Part shown: positions 1-6,258 of the stretch, piece after piece
How the letters are laid out: each line of letters starts with the position of its first letter
Position numbering within the stretch: the stretch's first letter is position 1
From: an uncultured Clostridia bacterium
Lineage (GTDB): Bacteria > Bacillota > Clostridia > Christensenellales > CAG-314
Direction: 5' to 3'
Length of the DNA stretch: 13,834 nucleotides
Assembly: GCA_937875645.1 (NCBI GenBank)
Contig: CALLXO010000106.1
Coordinates: forward strand, 1-13,834
Notes under the pieces: generated by a model
What the model saw: only the letters and a program-made list of their open reading frames with translations
Databases searched by the model: none
What the model was told of the DNA's origin: nothing
Position numbers and translations under genes: made by a program

Positions 1-1696
1 CAGCAGCATAATCTCTGAGCGAGCCGTCATCTTGAATAGCAGGAGAAGGTATTTTTGTAAGCATATCCTTCCATTTGTCTATTTCATCAAGATACATATT
101 TGCGCTGCTTGCGCCTTGTATCATATTAGTTAGCAACTCTCTTGCAATAGCAAAATCTATTGTGGCATCTTTGTTTATGTAGATACCTTTTGTTTTGTCG
201 CCTTTTGCCGACATAGGGGAATAAGAGGGGTTTGCTTCGTAAAAACCAAATCTGTCTAATTTAAAGAATTCCTCATAAAAAACCGCTACTTCCTTCATAA
301 AAGGCAAAGCTCGATTTTTTAAGAATTTTGTGTCCCCAGTATATAAATAATAATCGAAAAAAAGCGACGCTAAAATACCTGCACATCCGGTAAAATGCAA
401 CACATCCGGCTCGGTAGAGCCCACACGTGCCGTCACGCCCGCCGTAACAGAAGGCAAAAACAAACCACGCACTCCAAAAAGACGCATAGCATTGTCCCGC
501 ATGTCGGGCATATTTTGTTCGGCAAAGATGAAAAGCGGTTCTAATAACTCCATCATATCTCCCGCAAAAACAGAAAAATAAGAGGAAGGCGTTTTTGTCT
601 CAAAGCTGACGTTGTTTTCGACAGCTTTAAAATTGCCGTTAAATAAACCGTTGGGTAAAACAATTTTCCCTTCTTTGTCGGTACTGCAATAAAGCAGATA
701 TCTGCCGTAATTCCACATTTTTTCCGCAAGTTTTGCGCTTATTTCTCCTAAATTACATTGTGACAGCAACTCCTCTGTCCAATCGTCTGTGTTATCCAAA
801 CTAACAGAAACGCTGTCCATCGCCTTTTGATGAATTGCCGTATGTTTTTTTAGCATCTTGTCATAGGTATCTTTGTTTGATGCCAACAATGCTCTTAAAA
901 TTTTAAATTCCTTTTCTTTATAAGAATTTGCAAAAGTTTTTGCAACAATTAAAACGCTGTTTGCACCTTTGATAAATAAGCTATTTTCCCTAATTTCCAT
1001 ACTGCCGCCATAAAATGTGACTTTTGCGACAGTGCCAAATTCCGTACCGTCATCGCTGTGAGCACTAAAATACATAAAATTAGTTTCGTATTTTTTAAAA
1101 ATTCCCTCAGGAACTGCAGACATCCCCACCGGCGTACGGGCATTTATTTTGTCCATAATATCTAAGGACAACTCGACATCAATCTGCTTTTGACCGGTTT
1201 TTGTAAGCTCGCAGACAATATAATCGTCCGCCCTTGACACAAAAGTACTGCGAGAAAAACGGGTAGGACCGTCAACAAAACTGACGGTTATTTCGCCGTT
1301 ACTTGAATTTAACATTCTCGAATAGTCTTTAGGGGTTTTTTCCGCTTTAAAATCAATATTTAAAACACAAAGAGGTAAGGAACAAAAGGGCTGAGGACGG
1401 AAGTTTTTTTGAATAAGCGCTTTTGTAAATACATTTTGCGCGTCTTCAAGATTGTTTTCGTCAACCAATTTTTTTACTTCGCGTATTTTTGTGCCTAAAT
1501 CAGGCAAAACGGAAACTTTACCTTGCCAATTTAAATCGGCGCTGTTTATCAAGATTTTTTCGTTTAGCGCTCCGCCAAAAACATTTATGCCTGTTTTGCC
1601 GTTGCCGCTAAAAAAGCCCTCTCGCCAAGTTTCACTCCACCACGAAGCGGACAAGCGTGATTGTATTCCGTTTTTTAGCTTTTTTAATGTCACCAT
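1..1696 (-). CDS. Glycoside hydrolase family 95-like protein, 3' end beyond window
   Basis: The frame is open from an ATG at 1696 to the left edge, giving 565 codons with the C-terminus off the window. AGAGGAAG lies just upstream of the ATG. The N-terminus (WWSETWREGFFSGNGKTG, then VFGG) matches the GH95 opening W-x-E-x-x-P-x-GNGxLG...VFGG. The segment with DYYLYTGD followed by FLKNRALPFMKE matches the (alpha/alpha)6-barrel part of GH95 alpha-L-fucosidases and galactosidases. No signal peptide is visible, so the protein is probably cytoplasmic and would act on imported oligosaccharides. Odd: by ungapped comparison with remembered family motifs, the catalytic N-x-N is E366-T-K368 here, and the Glu of SPEN is Met495 (SPM). 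The fold call is fairly sure. Canonical fucosidase chemistry is doubtful; a divergent subfamily or a non-catalytic glycan-binding role are alternatives. It has its own promoter, 77 nt after the stop of the small membrane gene. Confidence 0.8.
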   Translation of the reverse strand, partial: MVTLKKLKNGIQSRLSASWWSETWREGFFSGNGKTGINVFGGALNEKILINSADLNWQGKVSVLPDLGTKIREVKKLVDENNLEDAQNVFTKALIQKNFRPQPFCSLPLCVLNIDFKAEKTPKDYSRMLNSSNGEITVSFVDGPTRFSRSTFVSRADDYIVCELTKTGQKQIDVELSLDIMDKINARTPVGMSAVPEGIFKKYETNFMYFSAHSDDGTEFGTVAKVTFYGGSMEIRENSLFIKGANSVLIVAKTFANSYKEKEFKILRALLASNKDTYDKMLKKHTAIHQKAMDSVSVSLDNTDDWTEELLSQCNLGEISAKLAEKMWNYGRYLLYCSTDKEGKIVLPNGLFNGNFKAVENNVSFETKTPSSYFSVFAGDMMELLEPLFIFAEQNMPDMRDNAMRLFGVRGLFLPSVTAGVTARVGSTEPDVLHFTGCAGILASLFFDYYLYTGDTKFLKNRALPFMKEVAVFYEEFFKLDRFGFYEANPSYSPMSAKGDKTKGIYINKDATIDFAIARELLTNMIQGASSANMYLDEIDKWKDMLTKIPSPAIQDDGSLRDYAA

Positions 1697-1726
1697 AACT
1701 TCCTCTTTAAAACATTAATCATATTA

Positions 1727-1755
1727 ATTATACTTTAATAAAGCGCTAATTACAA
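1727..1755 (-). promoter_or_regulatory. Sigma-A promoter for the GH95-like gene
   Basis: On the minus strand the -35 is TTGTAA (1755-1750), the spacer is 17 bp, and the -10 is a perfect TATAAT (1732-1727). The start codon follows at 1696 with a good ribosome binding site between. It lies in the 77-nt gap after the 64-residue membrane gene, so the hydrolase can be expressed independently of that gene. Confidence 0.7.
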
Positions 1756-1773
1756 GAGGAAACAGCCAAATAT

Positions 1774-1968
1774 TTAATAATTTTTAAGTTTTATGACCAA
1801 ACTGTCGCCGTCTTCGTATTCGTCGGCATATTCGTACTTTTCTTCCTGCTTAACGGTGCAGGTACGTTTTTTTTGGTATTTTAAGATTACCAATTGATAA
1901 ACTAGATAGCATATAGCCGCCGCTAAGCCGCCGCTTGATAAAATAATTATTGGTAGAATGTTGTCCAT
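1774..1968 (-). CDS. Small single-pass membrane protein, unknown function
   Basis: This is a 64-residue protein with one hydrophobic segment at about residues 4-28, ending in a basic stretch (KYQKKR) that predicts an N-out/C-in orientation. The tail (EEKYEYADEYEDGD) is strongly acidic and should lie in the cytoplasm. The start is supported by a strong GGGAGGT ribosome binding site 5-6 nt upstream of the ATG. It is divergent from the secreted YhcN/YlaJ-like gene and precedes the GH95-like gene on the same strand. I do not recognise the family. The hydrophobic-basic-acidic layout and the strong ribosome binding site argue for a real gene despite its size. Confidence 0.65.
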   Translation of the reverse strand: MDNILPIIILSSGGLAAAICYLVYQLVILKYQKKRTCTVKQEEKYEYADEYEDGDSLVIKLKNY

Positions 1969-2045
1969 ATATACCTCCCACTTTATTTTTCCACAAATTT
2001 ATTTTTACATAACAATGCCGTCATAAAAAATCTCTTTTAACAATT

Positions 2046-2076
2046 TTGTATATTTTTTTGTCTAAAACATAATCTA
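2046..2076 (+). promoter_or_regulatory. Weak candidate promoter for the YhcN/YlaJ-like gene
   Basis: TTGTAT (2046-2051), a 16-bp gap and CATAAT (2068-2073) form a poor sigma-A promoter. The same -10 stretch, CATAATCTA (2068-2076), fits CATANNNTA, the -10 consensus of the sporulation factor sigma-K. However, no matching AC -35 element is found about 17 bp upstream. Sporulation control would suit the encoded protein but is not established. Confidence 0.25.
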
Positions 2077-2098
2077 AAAAGAAAAAGGAGAAGGAAAA

Positions 2099-2593
2099 AT
2101 GAAAAGATACACACTTTTATTTGCATTAACTTTAAGCATTTTGGCGGCTTCGCTGTTTGGGATGAGTAATACGTACGCAAATGAAAAACCTATAAAAGAA
2201 AGAGAAAAGATTGAAAAAATGGTAAACAAAATTGAAGGGGTAAAAGAATGCCGTATATTTACTCATGAGGACTATGTTGTTGTGGCGGTGCGCACCAACA
2301 GCGTATACAGCAAGGAAGTGGCAACAAAATTGATTGAAAAGATTAAAACAAATATACAATCACAATTTAAGCAGTTTACTAAGGTTAAAGTTACTATGTC
2401 GCTAAAAGCGTTTAGAGCTATTGAGGAGATTAACAGAATGGTAGATACTGGCGATGTAGATATTGATGATATATGGGATAAGCGACCTAAACCCATGCCT
2501 TGCCCCGACTGTCCCCGTCCTAATCCCAACAAAAAGGATATAAGGCAAGAAAAACAAAAAAGCTCGGCTGTTTCTCAAGCAATAACCGCTTAA
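2099..2593 (+). CDS. Secreted YhcN/YlaJ-like protein with proline-rich CPDC tail
   Basis: The protein has 164 residues and an AGGAGAAGG ribosome binding site. Residues 1-27 look like a Sec signal peptide (KR, hydrophobic core, TYA|NE as a type I cleavage site). There is no lipobox cysteine, unlike the classical sporulation lipoproteins YhcN and YlaJ. Residues 33-115 resemble the YhcN/YlaJ domain: a helix, GVKECRI (47-53), a strand YVVVAV (59-64), a helix rich in Lys/Ile, then KVKVTMS (95-101) and a last helix. The C-terminus (129-144) is rich in Pro, Lys and Arg, carries a C-x-x-C pair (Cys135, Cys138), and ends in a charged tail. In B. subtilis the relatives are forespore or spore-membrane proteins. 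Function here is unknown. The family match is by pattern only. Confidence 0.5.
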   Translation: MKRYTLLFALTLSILAASLFGMSNTYANEKPIKEREKIEKMVNKIEGVKECRIFTHEDYVVVAVRTNSVYSKEVATKLIEKIKTNIQSQFKQFTKVKVTMSLKAFRAIEEINRMVDTGDVDIDDIWDKRPKPMPCPDCPRPNPNKKDIRQEKQKSSAVSQAITA

Positions 2594-2631
2594 AAAAAAT
2601 GGTGAGTAACAACAGAAATATAACAGCATCG

Positions 2632-2680
2632 AAAATTCCTCCCGAAAGTAGCGCGTTTACCTTAAGGAGAAATTTTATTT
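2632..2680. terminator. Imperfect inverted repeat, possible shared terminator
   Basis: The arms AAAATTCCTCC (2632-2642) and GGAGAAATTTT (2666-2676) pair over 10 of 11 positions around a 23-nt loop. Inside the loop, AAAGTA and TACCTT can pair further. The element sits between two convergent genes (YhcN/YlaJ-like and marR-type). It is followed by ATTTTAAG on the plus strand and ends in AAAATTTT runs on both strands, so it could stop transcription from either side. The long loop and low GC of the stem make this uncertain. Confidence 0.35.
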
Positions 2681-2715
2681 TAAGCTTTATGTTAAAAATA
2701 GATCTAATATGTAAC

Positions 2716-3171
2716 CTATTTAATTTTTTCTAGCTGAGAAATCAGATTATTTATTGCGCTAATTAGACTACTTTTATCTTCCGCCGTTAAACTTGATTCG
2801 ATAGTTGCTCGCACTTCGTTTTCGCTGAATTCGCCGTTTTCAACGATAACTTCTTTTCCTAACTTTGTCAAATTTATGAGCTGACGTTTAGAATTTTCTT
2901 CTTTTTCTTTGGTTACATAGCCGAGTCTTAATAGCTTATTAACATAATATCCGATTATTTTAGGGTCAATACCTACCTTTTCCGCAAGGTTTCCAATCGA
3001 GAGTTGACCGTACTGTAGCAATATCATAATTTTTCGATAACTATTATTAAGCTTACGTAATCTTATATTTTTGACGCCCTCGGCGCTATCAATTCTATTA
3101 TAAAACTTTTTATTAAGCAAAATATTAAGGTCGGATAACAAAACCCCTAATCTGTTTGTATAATCATTCAT
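2716..3171 (-). CDS. MarR-family transcriptional regulator
   Basis: The protein has 151 residues, a typical MarR length. An N-terminal dimerisation helix (1-25) is followed by a winged helix-turn-helix at about residues 42-105. LSIGNLAEKVGIDP is the first half of the turn, KIIGYYVNKLLRLGYV the recognition helix, and KEKEENSKRQLINLT the wing. LTKLGKEV leads into the C-terminal dimerisation helices. AGGTGTG precedes the ATG. MarR proteins usually repress their own gene and a neighbour and respond to small ligands. Here the gene stands alone: it converges on the secreted protein gene and lies downstream of rsfS with its own promoter. The effector and targets cannot be read from the sequence. Confidence 0.85.
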   Translation of the reverse strand: MNDYTNRLGVLLSDLNILLNKKFYNRIDSAEGVKNIRLRKLNNSYRKIMILLQYGQLSIGNLAEKVGIDPKIIGYYVNKLLRLGYVTKEKEENSKRQLINLTKLGKEVIVENGEFSENEVRATIESSLTAEDKSSLISAINNLISQLEKIK

Positions 3172-3204
3172 ATCACACCTATTTAACTGACATTTTTCCT
3201 ATTT

Positions 3205-3233
3205 ATTCTACCTAAAAATTCTTATTAAGTCAA
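3205..3233 (-). promoter_or_regulatory. Sigma-A promoter of the MarR-type gene
   Basis: The minus-strand -35 is TTGACT (3233-3228), the spacer is 17 bp, and the -10 is TAGAAT (3210-3205); each hexamer matches 5 of 6 consensus bases. Predicted transcription start is near 3198, giving a leader of about 27 nt before the ATG at 3171. Confidence 0.7.
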
Positions 3234-3252
3234 TTAAATTAATATAATTATA

Positions 3253-3265
3253 CCATAAATTATGG
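3253..3265. promoter_or_regulatory. Candidate operator palindrome upstream of the MarR-type promoter
   Basis: CCATAA-A-TTATGG is a perfect 13-bp palindrome centred at 3259, about 20 bp upstream of the -35 of the MarR-type gene. A second, shorter palindrome, TGATTAATCA, lies at 3307-3316. MarR dimers bind short AT-rich inverted repeats near their own promoters, so autoregulation is plausible. The surroundings are extremely AT-rich, so chance palindromes are expected. Position upstream of the promoter would be less usual for a repressor site. Confidence 0.3.
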
Positions 3266-3362
3266 CACAATTATAAAAACTAATTTAAAAATATAATTAA
3301 TTTTCCTGATTAATCAAAAATATGAATAAGAATATATCTAACCAAATTATAGTTTTCTCGTT

Positions 3363-3719
3363 TTAGTCGGTATAAGTTGTAATATTGTTGCCGCTGTTCC
3401 AAAGCTTATCTAACTGATAAAACTCTCTGGTGCTTTGATTAAATATATGCACAATAATAATGCCGTAATCAGCAGCTATCCATTTCCCCTCGGCATATCC
3501 TTCCTTGCGGCGGCAAAAAATTCCCTCTGCTTCAAGCTTCTCTTCAAGGTTGTCAAAAGTTGCTTTTATATGAGGCACACTCTTGCCGCTTGCGATAATA
3601 AAATAATCGGCAATATCCGTCAATTTCGCTACCGATACAATTTTTATGTCGGTAGCTTGTTTTTCGCTTAATGCTTTGCATATCTTGTCTACTATTTGCT
3701 GTGCTGTTAATTCCATCAT
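3363..3719 (-). CDS. rsfS: Ribosomal silencing factor RsfS (Iojap family)
   Basis: The protein has 118 residues, the usual length of RsfS. It binds ribosomal protein uL14 on the large subunit and blocks joining with the small subunit when nutrients are scarce. The core signature is present: LTDIADYFIIASG, then EGYAEGKWIAADYG, then VHIF and REFYQLDKLW. The family usually has LDYGD where this protein has ADYGI. The reading opens with two consecutive ATGs (3719 and 3716). AGGAG lies only 3 nt from the first and 6 nt from the second, so translation may start at 3716. The gene begins 6 nt after the nadD-yqeK stop and is surely co-transcribed with it, the usual Firmicutes order. No convincing hairpin terminator follows it. 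Confidence 0.93.
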   Translation of the reverse strand: MMELTAQQIVDKICKALSEKQATDIKIVSVAKLTDIADYFIIASGKSVPHIKATFDNLEEKLEAEGIFCRRKEGYAEGKWIAADYGIIIVHIFNQSTREFYQLDKLWNSGNNITTYTD

Positions 3720-3725
3720 TTTCTC

Positions 3726-4847
3726 CTAAACTAATTTGTAATATTTCATAGTGGAAACGGTTAATGCATCCACATTGTTTTTGCCATATTTTTTAACGGT
3801 TATACCGTATAAATCTTTTAGTACACTCTTAAATGCCTCGTCTAAATTTTTTAGCGCTAATTGATAATAACTTGAAACGTCATAACTGCGTGTTTTTTCC
3901 GCCTTGTCAGCAACAAATACTAACTTTTCTAAATCCGCCATACCCGGCCGACCCGTTGTATGAAAGCGGATAGCATCTAAAATTTTTTGGTCAGTAATAG
4001 AGAAGTCTTTTTGAGCGACTTTTACTCCTAACGCGCAATGAATTAAAGGTGAAAGCAGTTTTTCCTCATTGTTAAAATCGTAATACTCCCATTTTTCAAT
4101 GGGGATATTTTTTCCGCAATCGTGCAACAAGCAGGCGACAAATGCGTCTTCGGCATCAATAAAATTTGCCCGTGCAAACTCCTGCCCCGCTTTAACAACG
4201 CTGTAAGTATGCCAAAACCTCGACGGCTTTAACAGCTTTTTTACTTTTTTAATCATTTGGGTGTGTTTGCTAAAAAGTCCTTTTTCTTTTATATAATTGT
4301 CAACATTTTGCGGTAAATACTTAGCATTGCTTTTGTCAAACTCATAATTGATACGAATTTCCGTAGAGGAAATTTCCAGCGGAATTATATCTAAAAATAC
4401 CACCTTTGCGCCGTATTTTTCGGCAACAAAAGCAGCATCTTCGTTAAAAGAGTCTCCTCGCTCAGCAACGGCAAGAGTTGCTAAACGTGCTATTTCTTCT
4501 GGTTTTTTCCATAAAGGAAAATCTCGCAGGCTGTCTCCTCCCATAATAAAAAATATTTCGGCAGTGGGATAAAGCGCTTTTATATGATTAAGCGTAAGGT
4601 AGGAATAATTTTTAGTGCCGCTTTTAATCTCGTAATCGCTGACAGTTACCTTTTTGATGTTGCCAAAAGCTAACTGAGCCATTTTAAAACGCTCGTTTTT
4701 ATCCACAAAACTGTACTTATGCGGCGGCTGTCCGCTGGGCATCACAATAATCTTGTCTAAATTTAACTGCGTTAAAGCGCCTTTAACCATATTTATATGC
4801 GCATTGTGAACAGGTGCAAAGGTACCCCCGAAGAAGCCTATTTTCAT
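3726..4847 (-). CDS. nadD: Fused NadD (nicotinate-nucleotide adenylyltransferase) and YqeK (HD hydrolase)
   Basis: The protein has 373 residues and two domains. Residues 1-195 are NadD, which adenylates nicotinate mononucleotide to deamido-NAD in NAD synthesis. The nucleotidyl-transferase motif GGTFAPVHNAH carries His14 and His17 (the family usually has Asp where Ala11 stands), and ISSTEIR is at 159-165. Residues 196-373 are YqeK, an HD-type phosphohydrolase whose relatives cleave diadenosine tetraphosphate to ADP. Its metal ligands are visible as His213 (FWHT), His242-Asp243 (LLHDCGK), His270, His296 (FHTTGRPGM) and Asp314 (VADKAE). In many Firmicutes the two are separate adjacent genes. The start at 4847 is chosen because the NadD fold begins exactly there and a strong promoter lies directly upstream. 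An in-frame ATG at 4892 would lie upstream of the promoter. No ribosome binding site precedes 4847. Confidence 0.92.
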   Translation of the reverse strand: MKIGFFGGTFAPVHNAHINMVKGALTQLNLDKIIVMPSGQPPHKYSFVDKNERFKMAQLAFGNIKKVTVSDYEIKSGTKNYSYLTLNHIKALYPTAEIFFIMGGDSLRDFPLWKKPEEIARLATLAVAERGDSFNEDAAFVAEKYGAKVVFLDIIPLEISSTEIRINYEFDKSNAKYLPQNVDNYIKEKGLFSKHTQMIKKVKKLLKPSRFWHTYSVVKAGQEFARANFIDAEDAFVACLLHDCGKNIPIEKWEYYDFNNEEKLLSPLIHCALGVKVAQKDFSITDQKILDAIRFHTTGRPGMADLEKLVFVADKAEKTRSYDVSSYYQLALKNLDEAFKSVLKDLYGITVKKYGKNNVDALTVSTMKYYKLV

Positions 4848-4853
4848 ATAGTT

Positions 4854-4882
4854 AGTATAGCAGATTTTAATTTTTTTGTTAA
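4854..4882 (-). promoter_or_regulatory. Sigma-A promoter of nadD-yqeK-rsfS, predicted leaderless
   Basis: The minus-strand -35 is TTAACA (4882-4877), the spacer is 17 bp, and the -10 is TATACT (4859-4854); each hexamer matches 5 of 6. Only six bases (AACTAT) separate the -10 from the ATG at 4847. With usual geometry the transcription start falls on the A of the start codon. No Shine-Dalgarno sequence is present, which fits a leaderless message. Confidence 0.65.
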
Positions 4883-4931
4883 GTATTTGCAATTTTCTTT
4901 TAAATTTTCCAAAAAAGGCAATAATGCAAAT

Positions 4932-5720
4932 ATGGCAAGGATAATAAACATTATTTTAATAAGTGTTGCGGGTTTTTTGTTGTGCTTTACATGGCTTGTC
5001 TATTATAAACAAGCTTTGTGGATATGCTACACCGTAAGCGCCCTTTTGGCGATAATGTTTTTTGTGGTGCTTTTTGTGTTAGAAAAACGCTCCAATATGC
5101 TTATCCCCGGCAAGCGTGTTAAAAAAAGCGTGTCTGATTCGCAAAAAAAAGCTTTAGCGTGCTTGACGGATTATGCTGTTTTTTTAAATATCTTCCAAAC
5201 AAAAGGGTACAGCATAAAGCGTTTATCTGACGAAATTTACCTAATTGAAAACACAAAAAACACCTCTTTAATTGTATTTAATTTTAAGCTTTCCAACGTG
5301 GGAGCGCAGGACGTTATAAATGCCTATAAACTGTCTAAGAAAAACACTGCCGACAATATAGTTTTGTTCTGCTTGGCTTATGACGCAGGTGCAAAAGAAA
5401 TGTGCCGTATGTTAGACAAAGAAATCACCTTTATGGATTTTAATTCTACAAAACAATTTTTACGTATTAATCAACGTGCAATTGACTTACCCCCAACGGA
5501 AAAAAGAGTGAGATTTTTTGAAAGCAAACTTTTTTATTACGCTTTTAACCGCTCCCGTTTTAAATACTATTTTTTAAGCGCAGTATTTTTACTGCTACTG
5601 TCCCGGATAAGTTTTTATTCTCTCTACAATATCAGCATTGCGACTGTTTGCTTTGGATTGAGTCTTTATTGCCTATTTAATAAACGATTTAATTCCCAAA
5701 CGGAAATATTAAAACTGTGA
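4932..5720 (+). CDS. Four-helix membrane protein with a degenerate Mrr-like central domain
   Basis: The protein has 262 residues when started at MARIINII (4932); an in-frame ATG at 4797 would run back through the divergent nadD promoter and coding sequence. Two hydrophobic helices lie at about residues 3-25 and 28-50, and two at about 211-229 and 232-249. A soluble, probably cytoplasmic domain lies between them. Residues 85-180 have the order of an Mrr-type restriction-endonuclease fold: KGYSIKRLSDEIYLIE, strand SLIVFNFK (112-119), helix AQDVINAYKLSKK, strand NIVLFC, helix AGAKEMCRMLDK, then ITFMDFNSTKQFL. The usual catalytic Q-x-K position reads N-x-K (FNFK), and no clear upstream D-x-D/G-x-D appears, so nuclease activity is unlikely. 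Only a weak ribosome binding site (AAAGGC) is visible. Fold assignment is by pattern and tentative; function unknown. Confidence 0.6.
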   Translation: MARIINIILISVAGFLLCFTWLVYYKQALWICYTVSALLAIMFFVVLFVLEKRSNMLIPGKRVKKSVSDSQKKALACLTDYAVFLNIFQTKGYSIKRLSDEIYLIENTKNTSLIVFNFKLSNVGAQDVINAYKLSKKNTADNIVLFCLAYDAGAKEMCRMLDKEITFMDFNSTKQFLRINQRAIDLPPTEKRVRFFESKLFYYAFNRSRFKYYFLSAVFLLLLSRISFYSLYNISIATVCFGLSLYCLFNKRFNSQTEILKL

Positions 5721-5804
5721 ATGTAGTTTTTGCATTTTAAAAGCACACCCTTTAAAATTAACGAGTTTGCTAAAAAAAATTGCGACGTTGTTAATTGTTT
5801 TGAT

Positions 5805-6239
5805 TTACTTTCTTTTGCTTTTTGTCACAGGCACGAATAAATAAGCAATTAAAAGTCCTGTTCCTATAATAAACGGTATGTATGCATCTGTATACAATCC
5901 ACCATCTAAAAATACCTCTAACAGTTTACTAATACCAAAAGCCATATATAAGCCTAATAAAATCCATATTGCAAATACTGAAATGTTATTGAATAACCTT
6001 GATTTTATTACGGAAAAGCCGGTTAAATATGATACTACTAAATTTATAATACCCACAATCCACAAAGAAAGTATAATAATTCTTATCAGCTCTGTACCAT
6101 TATCAAATTCCACAAAACTATAACCATAATCGATGTGCTCCTCCCGTACGCACAATGCAAAGAAGGGCGCATAATACGCAAGAAAGGACATCGCCAAACT
6201 TATCAACATTTTTAGCAGTCTACTTACATTTTCAAGCAT
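5805..6239 (-). CDS. Four-helix membrane protein, paralogue of the upstream gene
   Basis: The protein has 144 residues with hydrophobic segments at about 9-29, 52-74, 86-108 and 119-137. AAGGAG precedes the ATG. It shares with the product of the gene upstream (6259-6969) the pattern I-N-L-V-V-S-x-x-TGF-x-x-IK after helix 2, YMAFG in helix 3, and YTDAYIPFIIGT...AY-x-F-x-P in helix 4. It is therefore a tandem duplicate, but it ends shortly after helix 4 and lacks the long cytoplasmic tail of its partner. The 19-nt gap and same strand make it the second gene of a two-gene operon. I do not recognise a named family; function is unknown. Confidence 0.75.
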   Translation of the reverse strand: MLENVSRLLKMLISLAMSFLAYYAPFFALCVREEHIDYGYSFVEFDNGTELIRIIILSLWIVGIINLVVSYLTGFSVIKSRLFNNISVFAIWILLGLYMAFGISKLLEVFLDGGLYTDAYIPFIIGTGLLIAYLFVPVTKSKRK

Positions 6240-6258
6240 TATCTACTCCTTAAATTCC

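Noticed and set aside
2599..2733. A 44-codon open frame between the two convergent genes
   Set aside because: It has no ribosome binding site, overlaps the 3' end of the MarR-type gene and contains the inverted repeat; composition is not convincing.
4848..4892. Upstream in-frame ATG for nadD-yqeK at 4892
   Set aside because: It would add 15 residues before the NadD fold and lies upstream of the strong promoter at 4854-4882, so it would not be on the transcript.
4797..4931. Upstream in-frame ATG for the Mrr-like membrane protein
   Set aside because: The extra 45 residues overlap the divergent nadD coding sequence and promoter and show no membrane or domain pattern; MARIINII at 4932 begins the first helix.
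5734..5758. Inverted repeat ATTTTAAA / TTTAAAAT between convergent genes as a terminator
   Set aside because: The stem is AT only and no T-run follows on the plus strand, so it would be unstable.
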